Source of the DNA: Niallia taxi
Lineage (GTDB): Bacteria > Bacillota > Bacilli > Bacillales > Cytobacillaceae
DNA length: 64,000 bases
NCBI RefSeq assembly: GCF_004005475.1
Contig: NZ_RZTZ01000012.1
Span: 83,087-147,086 of the forward strand
Reading direction: 5' to 3'
This document shows, one piece after another, positions 9,025 through 17,057 of this stretch. A model generated the notes under the pieces. It saw only the letters and a program-made list of their open reading frames with translations, ran no database searches and was not told the DNA's origin. Position numbers and translations under genes: made by a program. Positions within the stretch are counted from its first letter, which is position 1, and each line of letters starts with the position of its first letter.

Positions 9025-9967
9025 GACTAAACTGTTACTTCTTTCCATAATAGCTGTACTGCTTATTGCAGTATTCATGCTAATAAAGGTTAGTAGTGTG
9101 AACTGGGAATATGTAATGCCAAGGAGAGCAACCAAAATATTAGCAATATGCTTGACAGGCGGATGTATTGCATTTTCATCAATGGTTTTTCAAACCATTA
9201 CAAATAACCGAATCTTAACTCCCAGCATTCTTGGACTAGATTCTTTGTACTTATTTATCCAAACATTTGTGGTTTTCTTTTTCGGCTCACAAAGCTTAAC
9301 GATGCTGAATAGTAATGTCAACTTTCTATTATCAGTTGGGTTGATGATTATTTTCTCAGTTGCTCTGTACTACTTGTTTTTCAGGAAAGGAAGTCAAAAT
9401 ATCCTGCTGCTTCTGCTTATTGGAATCATACTTGGCAGCTTCTTCTCAAGTCTTTCATCCTTTATGCAGATGCTGATAGATCCGAATGAGTTTCTGATTG
9501 TCCAAGATAAAATGTTTGCAAGCTTCAATAGCGTAAACACAGATATATTGACTATTTGCATTGTAATTATTGCAGCTGTTGCTTTATATGTGTCGCGGTA
9601 TAGTAAATTCTTCGATGTAATGTCACTTGGAAAAGAGCAAGCGATCAATTTGGGGATAGATTATGATCGTGTTGTAAGGAATATGCTTGTTGTCGTGGCG
9701 ATTTTGGTCAGTGTTTCGACTGCACTTGTCGGACCAATTACCTTTCTAGGATTGCTCGTTGTAAATCTGGCAAGGGAGTTTCTGAAAACATACAAACATA
9801 GCCAGCTTATTGCAGCTTCTATTCTACTAAGCATAATAGCCCTCGTCGGCGGTCTGCTTATTGTAGAAAGAGTATTTACATTCTCCACAACAATCAGTGT
9901 CATCATCAACTTTGTCGGCGGCGTTTATTTCATCTATTTATTGTTAAAGGAGAGAAGAGCATGGTAG
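9011..9967 (+). CDS. yclO: Petrobactin/catecholate-type siderophore ABC permease 2
   Basis: A 318-residue FecCD-family permease, partner of YclN. It has many transmembrane segments, the FQTITNNRILTPSILGLDSLY region and the coupling motif VGPITFLGLLVVNLAREF. The gene is sandwiched by overlaps with yclN and yclP, showing one translationally coupled transporter operon. Confidence 0.9.
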   Translation: MNQPKTKLLLLSIIAVLLIAVFMLIKVSSVNWEYVMPRRATKILAICLTGGCIAFSSMVFQTITNNRILTPSILGLDSLYLFIQTFVVFFFGSQSLTMLNSNVNFLLSVGLMIIFSVALYYLFFRKGSQNILLLLLIGIILGSFFSSLSSFMQMLIDPNEFLIVQDKMFASFNSVNTDILTICIVIIAAVALYVSRYSKFFDVMSLGKEQAINLGIDYDRVVRNMLVVVAILVSVSTALVGPITFLGLLVVNLAREFLKTYKHSQLIAASILLSIIALVGGLLIVERVFTFSTTISVIINFVGGVYFIYLLLKERRAW

Positions 9968-10719
9968 AGGTCAAGAATGTCAGTAAACAATACAATGGAA
10001 AAAGCGTCCTTGAAAATGTATCTCTTTCCATTGAAAAAGGAAAAATCACTTCCTTTATCGGTCCAAACGGTGCAGGGAAAAGTACATTGTTATCAATTAT
10101 CAGCAGACTGATTAAAGGTGACAGCGGTGATATCTTAATTGACGGGCAAAGCGTTTTTACGACAAAAAGCAATGTGCTTGCAAAAAAGATATCCATTCTC
10201 AAGCAGAGCAACCACATTAATATTCGGCTGACTGTAAAGGAGCTAGTTAACTTCGGTAGGTTTCCATATTCCCAAGGGAGACTGACGAAAGAGGATAAAG
10301 CTGCTGTTGCAGAAGCAATTTCTTATATGGAGCTTGATGAAATACAGCATAAATATTTAGATCAATTGAGTGGCGGTCAAAAGCAAAGAGCCTACATTGC
10401 GATGGTTATTGCTCAAGATACTGAATACATCTTGCTGGATGAACCGCTGAATAACCTGGATATGAAGCATTCAGTGCAAATCATGAAGGTTCTCAGAAGG
10501 CTTGTTAATGAGCTTGGTAAAACAGTGGTTATTGTTATTCATGATATAAATTTTGCCTCTGTCTATTCTGACAATATCGTGGCATTAAAGAATGGCAAAC
10601 TTGTTAATGATGGACCTGCAGACAGCATTATTAATGAAGCTGTCTTAAAGGATATTTATGATATGGACATGCAGATAGAGGAAATTAATAATCATAAAAT
10701 CTGTGTCTATTTCGCTTAA
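9961..10719 (+). CDS. yclP: Siderophore ABC transporter ATPase
   Basis: A 252-residue cytoplasmic ATPase. Walker A is GPNGAGKST (about residues 34-42), the signature LSGGQKQR is near residue 138, Walker B is YILLDEPLNNLD and the switch His lies in VVIVIHDINFA. It powers the YclNO permease. It is FecE/FepC-type, like YclP of B. subtilis. It overlaps yclO by 7 bases and is separated from the binding-protein gene by 268 bases with a structured element. Confidence 0.93.
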   Translation: MVEVKNVSKQYNGKSVLENVSLSIEKGKITSFIGPNGAGKSTLLSIISRLIKGDSGDILIDGQSVFTTKSNVLAKKISILKQSNHINIRLTVKELVNFGRFPYSQGRLTKEDKAAVAEAISYMELDEIQHKYLDQLSGGQKQRAYIAMVIAQDTEYILLDEPLNNLDMKHSVQIMKVLRRLVNELGKTVVIVIHDINFASVYSDNIVALKNGKLVNDGPADSIINEAVLKDIYDMDMQIEEINNHKICVYFA

Positions 10720-10755
10720 AATCGTAAATTGTTTGGCTGCAAAGAACAAACGAGG

Positions 10756-10855
10756 CTAATGGTAGTTATATTTAAAGCTGAAAGGAGGCAGTGCTTCTAT
10801 GGCAAACTTAACACTAAGTCTCTTCGCCAGAAGATCCATATAACACTACCATTAG
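10756..10855 (+). ncRNA. Hairpin-framed element between yclP and yclQ
   Basis: CTAATGGTAGT (10756-10766) and ACTACCATTAG (10845-10855) are exact inverted copies 78 bases apart, and the pairing continues inward with TATAT against ATATA after a 2-base slip. The loop holds a strong AAAGGAGG site (10781-10788) and a 14-codon frame, and within it a small hairpin TCTTC-GCCA-GAAGA. It may stabilise or attenuate the transcript so that the binding protein is made in excess, or be a small mobile repeat. RNA nature is inferred. Confidence 0.4.
10799..10843 (+). CDS. Candidate 14-residue leader peptide
   Basis: A 14-codon frame encodes MANLTLSLFARRSI. An AAAGGAGG ribosome binding site lies 10 bases before its ATG, better placed than those of many neighbouring genes. 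It lies wholly inside the hairpin-framed element, so ribosome passage would compete with folding. No family is recognised. It may be a regulatory leader peptide rather than a functional protein. Confidence 0.35.
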   Translation: MANLTLSLFARRSI

Positions 10856-10987
10856 TATAGTAATTATTATGTGACATTCTAGGAAAATGTCCCGTAAGAA
10901 TTACTAATATCTCAATCATAGGATATTCTGTTTATCATTGCAATCAATTTAATTTAAATAATCTAAATATAAATAGAGGTGTCTTAA

Positions 10988-11935
10988 TTGAAGAAAAAAT
11001 TAACGATTCTTTTTCTAGCATTAGTTATGGCTGTTTTGGCAGCATGTGGCAATACATCTACTAGCAGCAAATCATCTGATGAAGCAAAAGCAGCAGAGGA
11101 AATAACGGTTAAACATGAGCTTGGAGAAGCTAAAGTAAAAGCAAATCCGAAAAAAGTAGTTGTTTTTGATATGGGTATTTTGGATACATTAGACAAATTA
11201 GGTGTAGAAGTAGCAGGTGTACCTCAGGAAAGTCTGCCAGAATATCTATCAAAATATGAAGATAGCAAATATACAAATGTTGGTGGTCTTAAAGAGCCAG
11301 ACTTAGAAGCAATCAGCGAACTAGCTCCAGATGTTATCTTTATTTCTGGGAGACAATCAGCAGCATATGAAGACTTAAGCGAAATTGCACCAACTGTTTA
11401 TGTAGGTGTTGATACAACTAAATATATGGATTCATTTAAGCAAAACATGGAATTGGTTGGACAAATCTTCGGAAAAGAAGATGCAGTGAAGAAAGAATTA
11501 GCAAGCATTGATGATACAATTACAGCACTTAACGACAAAGCGAAAGCAGTAGAAGGCAAGTCCTTAGTTGTATTAGTGAATGACGGCAGTGTGAGCGCAT
11601 ATGGATCTGGGTCAAGATTTGGAATCATCCATGATGTATTCGGATTAGCACAAGCAGATGAAAACATTGAAGCATCAACACATGGACAAAGTATCTCATT
11701 TGAGTATATTGCAGATAAAAATCCAGAATATCTATTCGTAGTGGATAGAGGAGCTGTTGTTGGCGGTGAATCATCTGCAGCTAAAGTGTTAGATAATGAA
11801 CTTGTTAACGGTACAGATGCTGCGAAAGACGGTCATATCATATACTTGAATCCTAACTATTGGTACCTGTCAGGTGGAGGTCTAGTGTCAACTGAAGAAA
11901 TGGCAAAAGAAATCGATGCTGGTATTTCAAAATAA
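10988..11935 (+). CDS. yclQ: Siderophore-binding lipoprotein (petrobactin/catecholate type)
   Basis: A 315-residue class III binding protein. The signal peptide ends in a lipobox around AVLAACGN (Cys near residue 21), so it is anchored to the outer face of the membrane. It has the FepB/FatB fold with KKVVVFDMGILDTLDKLGV early and FEYIADKNPEYLFVVDRG late, resembling YclQ. It captures ferric petrobactin-type siderophores for YclNOP. Its start is TTG-like at 10988 after a GAGGTG site. A partial Fur-like sequence (10 of 14) lies at 10858-10872, so it may have its own regulated promoter. Confidence 0.9.
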   Translation: MKKKLTILFLALVMAVLAACGNTSTSSKSSDEAKAAEEITVKHELGEAKVKANPKKVVVFDMGILDTLDKLGVEVAGVPQESLPEYLSKYEDSKYTNVGGLKEPDLEAISELAPDVIFISGRQSAAYEDLSEIAPTVYVGVDTTKYMDSFKQNMELVGQIFGKEDAVKKELASIDDTITALNDKAKAVEGKSLVVLVNDGSVSAYGSGSRFGIIHDVFGLAQADENIEASTHGQSISFEYIADKNPEYLFVVDRGAVVGGESSAAKVLDNELVNGTDAAKDGHIIYLNPNYWYLSGGGLVSTEEMAKEIDAGISK

Positions 11936-11951
11936 AAAGCTATGAACCACT

Positions 11952-11985
11952 AACCCAATTTGCTAAAAAGCAGATTGGGTTTTTT
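11952..11985 (+). terminator. Terminator after yclQ
   Basis: AACCCAATTTGC pairs with GCAGATTGGGTT (one mismatch), followed by T6. Confidence 0.88.
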
Positions 11986-12089
11986 CATTTGCAATTTATG
12001 AAAATACGGCTATAGAGTTGCTTTTTCGTAAATTTAGATAGAAAATATAATAGATAAAGTATGTTGTAAGATGGACAAGGAGGAAAGTC

Positions 12090-13079
12090 ATGAGTGTTCG
12101 ATTTGGTATTATAGGAACAAACTGGATTACAGAATCATTCATACAAGCAGCAAGCATGGTGGAGGAGTTTACCTTGGCTGCTGTATATTCAAGATCAGAA
12201 GAAAAAGCAGCAGCATTTGCAAAAAAATATAATGCGAAACATATATTCACAAGTTTGACTGAAATGGCGGAGAGCGACAAAATTGATGCAGTTTATATTG
12301 CTAGTCCCAACTCACTGCATGCAGAGCAGTCCATCCTATTTCTAAACAACAAAAAACATGTTTTAACAGAAAAAGCTTTTGCATCCAATGTAAAGCAAGC
12401 TCAAGAAATGGTTAAAGCTGCTAAAGAAAATAATGTCCTGTTAATGGAAGCATTAAAAACAACGATGCTGCCAAACTTTAAGGTGATAAAAGAAAATATA
12501 CATAAAATAGGAAAAGTTAGACGAGCTTTTGCGAGCTATTGTCAGTATTCATCAAGATATGATGCTTACAAGGAAGGCAATATCCTTAATGCATTTAAAC
12601 CGGAGTTTTCTAACGGTGCATTGATGGATATCGGTGTTTACTGCATTTATCCAATGGTCGCATTGTTTGGAAAACCAGAGTCGGTTAAAGCATCTAGTTA
12701 CATGCTGGACAGCGGCGTTGATGGGGAAGGCAGCATCATAATGTCCTATGCAGAAATGGATATTGTGCTAATGTACTCAAAAATAACAAATTCCCTTATC
12801 CCCTCAGAAATTCAAGGTGAGGATGGCAATATTCTTATCGATCAAATGAATACACCGCAAAGAATAGAAATAGCTTATCGTAACGGGGAAAAAGTTGATG
12901 TTTCTATTCAGCAAAAAGAAGAAGCTATGTATTATGAGGCAAAGGAATTCATTGATACTATTCTTGCTGGCAAGTCAGAATCTGCCATAAATTCACTTGA
13001 TTTATCAGTAGCAGTAATTGAAGTAATGGATGAAGTGAGAAGACAAACGGGAATTGTGTTCCCAGCAGATGAGAAATAA
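12090..13079 (+). CDS. Gfo/Idh/MocA family oxidoreductase
   Basis: A 329-residue cytoplasmic NAD(P)-dependent dehydrogenase. The N-terminal Rossmann fold begins RFGIIGTNWIT and the family motif TEKAFASN (the EKP-type lysine region) is near residue 95. The C-terminal alpha/beta domain has GALMDIGVYCIYP. Members oxidise or epimerise sugars and inositols; the substrate is not evident here. It sits just before a fructokinase-type ROK gene (90 bases), suggesting a shared sugar pathway, but that is inference. Confidence 0.88.
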   Translation: MSVRFGIIGTNWITESFIQAASMVEEFTLAAVYSRSEEKAAAFAKKYNAKHIFTSLTEMAESDKIDAVYIASPNSLHAEQSILFLNNKKHVLTEKAFASNVKQAQEMVKAAKENNVLLMEALKTTMLPNFKVIKENIHKIGKVRRAFASYCQYSSRYDAYKEGNILNAFKPEFSNGALMDIGVYCIYPMVALFGKPESVKASSYMLDSGVDGEGSIIMSYAEMDIVLMYSKITNSLIPSEIQGEDGNILIDQMNTPQRIEIAYRNGEKVDVSIQQKEEAMYYEAKEFIDTILAGKSESAINSLDLSVAVIEVMDEVRRQTGIVFPADEK

Positions 13080-13170
13080 CAGTTGCTAGGAAAAACTTAA
13101 AATGGCTTTTGCTGTTTTAAGAGGAATAATTGAAAGCGTTCTTATTAGAGATGAAATGGGGGAGAAATGC

Positions 13171-14055
13171 ATGAAATTATTTGGTGCAATAGAAGCTGGA
13201 GGAACAAAATTTGTTTGTGCTGCTGGTACGGAAACAGGGGAAATTAAAGAGAGAGTTTCCATTGCTACAACAACACCTGAAGAAACAATGCCAGAGGTAA
13301 TTGCTTTTTTTAATAAACATAAAGTAGAAGCGATCGGCATTGGCTCCTTTGGACCGATTGACGTAGATAAAAACAGTCCAACGTACGGAAATATCACGAC
13401 TACTCCGAAGCTTGCATGGCGAGATTACCCTTTATTAAGTTCAGTGCAGAAGGAGTTTTCCATCCCAATCGGCTTTAATACAGACGTTAATATAGCGGCT
13501 ATGGGAGAAGCAGTTCTTGGTGCAGCAAAGGGTCTTGACAGCTGCCTGTATATAACGGTTGGAACTGGTATTGGTGCAGGAGCATATATTCAAGGCGAAC
13601 TATTGCAGGGGTTAACGCACCCTGAGATGGGTCATATCCTTGTAAGAAGACACCCTGAAGATAGCTATAAAGGAAGATGTCCATATCATGGTGATTGCCT
13701 TGAAGGTCTAGCTGCTGGTCCTGCGATTGAAGAAAGATGGGGAACAAAAGCAGCTGAACTGAGCAACAACGACAAGGTTTGGGAAATGGAGGGTTATTAT
13801 ATTGCTCAAGCCCTTATGCAATATATATTAATCCTATCCCCGAAAAAAATCATCCTCGGTGGAGGAGTCATGAACCAAGAACAGGTTTTAGAATACATTA
13901 ACAAGTATCTGAAGGAATTTTTAAATGGCTATTTAGAATTTCCGCAAGTATCAACAGATATGGGAAGCTATATTGTAAGACCTGGATTAGGTGATAATGC
14001 TGGTATTACAGGTGGTTTACTGCTGGCGAAAAGAGTATATGAGGAAAGTAAATAA
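13171..14055 (+). CDS. ROK family fructokinase
   Basis: A 294-residue sugar kinase, similar to the YdhR/GmuE fructokinases of B. subtilis. The N-terminal phosphate-binding loop is GGIEAGGTKF-like (AIEAGGTKF), the catalytic region is NTDVNIAAMGE, and a zinc site of the form HxxxCxxHxxC is seen in RRHPEDSYKGRCPYHGDC. It phosphorylates fructose with ATP in the cytoplasm. The ATG at 13171 follows a GGGGGAG site by 7 bases; the frame is open 69 bases further upstream without a good site, so that start is rejected. Confidence 0.92.
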   Translation: MKLFGAIEAGGTKFVCAAGTETGEIKERVSIATTTPEETMPEVIAFFNKHKVEAIGIGSFGPIDVDKNSPTYGNITTTPKLAWRDYPLLSSVQKEFSIPIGFNTDVNIAAMGEAVLGAAKGLDSCLYITVGTGIGAGAYIQGELLQGLTHPEMGHILVRRHPEDSYKGRCPYHGDCLEGLAAGPAIEERWGTKAAELSNNDKVWEMEGYYIAQALMQYILILSPKKIILGGGVMNQEQVLEYINKYLKEFLNGYLEFPQVSTDMGSYIVRPGLGDNAGITGGLLLAKRVYEESK

Positions 14056-14066
14056 CCACTAAAAAC

Positions 14067-14087
14067 AAGCCCCTTTTATAGGGGCTT
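14067..14087. terminator. Shared terminator between convergent genes
   Basis: AAGCCCC pairs with GGGGCTT around a 7-base loop, with A-rich and T-rich flanks on the two sides. It serves the kinase and the minus-strand acetyltransferase. Confidence 0.75.
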
Positions 14088-14534
14088 ATTTAATTTTTTC
14101 TCTAGCTGAACAAGATAAAGTCCTTCACAAGAAGTAAAGGTGTTTGTTATTTCGAACCCGAATTGTTGATAAAGCCTGACAGCAGGTGTGTTTTTCATTG
14201 CGGTACATACATAAATTGGTTTGTTTTGATCGACTATTAGACTTCTCAGCATATTAGCAGCAATCCCTTGGCGAAAGTACTCTGGATGGACAACTAGTCT
14301 GCAGATGAGTATGCTTTTGTCTGTTTCCTCGTAGGATAAAACACCTGTCAGAATTCCATTTACCATCCATCCTAAAAACACTTCCTTACTTGATTGGATA
14401 TGGAGTATATCCTCTTGTAAAGGAGGAATATTGTAATAGCCGATTATTTCTGCTTCCACATTGTAAGACAGTTTTTGTAATGTAAGAATTTTAGCTGCAA
14501 TTGAATTATCTGATTGCTGTAGACTTGTAAGCAT
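14076..14534 (-). CDS. GNAT family N-acetyltransferase
   Basis: A 152-residue acetyltransferase. The acetyl-CoA binding motif is HPEYFRQGIAANML (the R/QxxGxG/A loop) near residue 85, preceded by the beta4 strand ILICRLVV and followed by the AVRLYQQFGF motif typical of the last GNAT helix. The substrate is unknown. Upstream of the start is a run of about five TTTA units (14555-14574), a simple repeat in its 5' region. Confidence 0.85.
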   Translation of the reverse strand: MLTSLQQSDNSIAAKILTLQKLSYNVEAEIIGYYNIPPLQEDILHIQSSKEVFLGWMVNGILTGVLSYEETDKSILICRLVVHPEYFRQGIAANMLRSLIVDQNKPIYVCTAMKNTPAVRLYQQFGFEITNTFTSCEGLYLVQLEKKLNKPL

Positions 14535-14720
14535 ATAGATTGCTCCTTGCTTGTTTATTTATTTATTTATTTATAGTATACAGCTTGTGAAAAAATTTGA
14601 AATTATGAACAAATTATTTCTTAAACATTAACATTCATTTAAACATGTCAGAGAACTGTTGCAGTAAAACGGGAAAGCGGGTTTAATTAATAAAAAAGCA
14701 AGTGACGGAGGGCAGCAAAT

Positions 14721-15419
14721 ATGCAAGTTTTAGTAATAGAAGATAATGTTGGTGTTTGCTCCATGTTAGAAATGTTTTTTGGAAAAGAAGACTTTAATGG
14801 AGTATTCCTGCATGATGGATTAGAAGGATACAAGCATTTTATAGATAATGAGTATGATATGGTTATTTTAGATTGGATGCTGCCGAGTATGGATGGAATT
14901 ACAGTATGCCGCAAAATAAGAGAAGTAGATAAAAATGTGCCAATTATCATGCTTACAGCAAAGGATACAGAATCGGATCAAGTGTTAGGTTTAGAAATGG
15001 GCGCGGATGATTATGTGACAAAACCGTTCAGCCCATTGGCATTGACTGCGAGAATGAAGGCGATTGTGAGAAGACAATCAAAGGAAAAAAATAATTTGGA
15101 AGACGCAATAGAAACGAGTATCATTAAGATTAACAAGGAAACACGGGAAGTATTCATCTCAGATAAACTCATTTCTAATCTTACTCCAAAGGAATTCGAT
15201 CTTTTGTCTTTTTTTGCACAGCATCCGAAACAAGTCTTTTCAAGAGATCAAATACTTGAGCGAGTATGGGGCTTTCAATTTTACGGAGATGATCGTACAG
15301 TAGATGTCCATATCAAAAGATTGAGAAGAAAAATTGGCCGTGATAACCAGCCATTCTTCCATACTGTATGGGGAGTAGGCTATAAATATGATGAAACGGT
15401 GGTCATAAATGAGAATTAA
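14721..15419 (+). CDS. yclJ: OmpR-family response regulator
   Basis: A 232-residue DNA-binding regulator. The receiver domain has the acidic pair EDN, phosphoacceptor Asp in VILDWMLPSMDG (about residue 51) and the KPFSP lysine. The C-terminal winged helix has LTPKEFDLLSFF and DDRTVDVHIKRLRRKI. It resembles B. subtilis YclJ closely (early ...VCSMLEMFF and ESDQVLGLEMGADDYVTKPFSP). It is translationally coupled to yclK (11-base overlap). In B. subtilis yclJK neighbours yclNOPQ; here the two are 2.8 kb apart. A GGAGGG site precedes the ATG. Confidence 0.92.
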   Translation: MQVLVIEDNVGVCSMLEMFFGKEDFNGVFLHDGLEGYKHFIDNEYDMVILDWMLPSMDGITVCRKIREVDKNVPIIMLTAKDTESDQVLGLEMGADDYVTKPFSPLALTARMKAIVRRQSKEKNNLEDAIETSIIKINKETREVFISDKLISNLTPKEFDLLSFFAQHPKQVFSRDQILERVWGFQFYGDDRTVDVHIKRLRRKIGRDNQPFFHTVWGVGYKYDETVVINEN

Positions 15420-16821
15420 GTACTTATACCAGCAGCTGATCAGCCATATTAGTGTCATTGTCGTTGCATTTTTAGTTGTAAGTATTGCCTCGACTCATTT
15501 TGTTGAGAAGGTAGTACTTACTATTAAAGGACAAGAGCTGTATGACTATGGCATTAATATTCTCACAGATATACAAGGAAACCAAATGCAGTCTTCGGCT
15601 CAGGACACACTGCTGAATTATGCAGATGTACTGAAAAGCAGAGGTGTTACATTTGGCATTTTTGACACACAGCAAAATGTTATTGCATCTGTCGGGAAAA
15701 GAATTAATATCACGGATGAGGAATGGAATGCCATTAAGGATGGAGAAAACAATAAAGTTATTAAAAGCAGTACGAGACGAGGCAATCAGGAAGTTACATT
15801 AGTTGCCATTCCTTATAGTGTTAATGGAGAGGTCGCAGGTGGAATCTTGCTTACTGCCCCTTTAAGTGATTCGAAGCAGCTCATCAATGAAATAAACAAA
15901 TACCTTGTTTACTCTGTATTTATTGCCTTTGGCGTGGCGCTGCTGCTCAGTGTTATATTATCTAGAATTCATGTTAGACGAATTAAGAAGCTTCAAGAAG
16001 CGACAAGTCTTGTTGCGGTTGGAGATTATAGTGTTAGGGTACACTCATCTAATTTTGATGAGATCGGCGAATTGGCGAGTGACTTTAACTCAATGGTTGA
16101 CCGTCTCCGCGTTTCGAAGGAAGAAATAGATGCCCTAGAAAACAGAAGAAGGCAATTCATGTCAGATGTTTCCCATGAATTGAAGACACCTTTAACAACC
16201 ATTAGCGGTGTCATTGAAGGACTTAACAATAACATGATTCCAGAAGCGGAAAAAGGCAAGGGTATTACACTCGTAAGCCAGGAAACGAAAAGGCTGATCA
16301 GACTTGTCAATGAGAATCTCGATTATGATAAAATACGTTCTAATCAGATTGTGCTCATGAAGGAATCCATTCAGCTTGCCGAAGTCCTTGAAATAATACA
16401 GGAGCAGCTCTATACGCAGGCAATAGAGAAGGGATTGGCTATTAATGTGGATGTTGCCGATAATGTTTACATTTATGCAGACTATGACAGGTTAATCCAA
16501 ATCATCATGAATATAACAAAAAACAGTATTCAGTTTACCGATGCAGGTGAAATTTGGCTAAAGGGCAGAGCAGATGATGGCTTCACGATTATAGAAATAG
16601 AAGATACTGGTATTGGAATGGATCCGGCAGAAATCGAAAATATTTGGAAAAGATTCTATAAGGCTGATATTTCAAGAACAAATAATCCATACGGGGAGTT
16701 TGGGTTGGGCTTGTCCATTGTCAAACAGCTTGTCCAATTCCACCATGGTACAATTGAAGTAAGCAGCCAAAAAGGAACTGGAACGAATTTCACCATTTAT
16801 TTTCCTATTGAGCATAAATAA
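15409..16821 (+). CDS. yclK: Sensor histidine kinase
   Basis: A 470-residue membrane kinase. It has an N-terminal helix (about 13-33), an extracellular sensor of about 130 residues, a second helix (about 160-183), HAMP linker, then the H-box SHELKTPLTTI, N-box NITKNSIQFT and G-boxes DTGIGM and GLGLSIV. It phosphorylates the adjacent YclJ. The signal is unknown. The next genes downstream encode an HtrA protease and a foldase, which suggests but does not prove a link to envelope stress. Confidence 0.92.
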   Translation: MRIKYLYQQLISHISVIVVAFLVVSIASTHFVEKVVLTIKGQELYDYGINILTDIQGNQMQSSAQDTLLNYADVLKSRGVTFGIFDTQQNVIASVGKRINITDEEWNAIKDGENNKVIKSSTRRGNQEVTLVAIPYSVNGEVAGGILLTAPLSDSKQLINEINKYLVYSVFIAFGVALLLSVILSRIHVRRIKKLQEATSLVAVGDYSVRVHSSNFDEIGELASDFNSMVDRLRVSKEEIDALENRRRQFMSDVSHELKTPLTTISGVIEGLNNNMIPEAEKGKGITLVSQETKRLIRLVNENLDYDKIRSNQIVLMKESIQLAEVLEIIQEQLYTQAIEKGLAINVDVADNVYIYADYDRLIQIIMNITKNSIQFTDAGEIWLKGRADDGFTIIEIEDTGIGMDPAEIENIWKRFYKADISRTNNPYGEFGLGLSIVKQLVQFHHGTIEVSSQKGTGTNFTIYFPIEHK

Positions 16822-16834
16822 TAATTGCTTCTGA

Positions 16835-16876
16835 TCATGCTGGACAAATTTTCTCAGCATGACAGAGCTTTTTTTC
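16835..16876 (+). terminator. Probable terminator after yclK
   Basis: TCATGCTG pairs with CAGCATGA around 12 bases. A T7 run begins 6 bases after the stem, a little farther than usual. Confidence 0.5.
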
Positions 16877-17057
16877 TTTTCTGTCAGCAAATTATCGATA
16901 ATTTCTCTTTTTCTTCCCTGATTTTTCTAGGTCTATTAAAACTTTGTTAATAATTTATTCATATATAGGTTTTATTATATAAGCATGAGATAAATAAAAT
17001 AACTAACTTCTTCTTATAGATGATACACAATGATAATAATTATAGGAGGTATATTCG

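Noticed and set aside
14555..14574. TTTA tandem repeat as a phase-variation tract
   Set aside because: Five short units outside the coding region, upstream of the acetyltransferase; no evidence that it changes expression.
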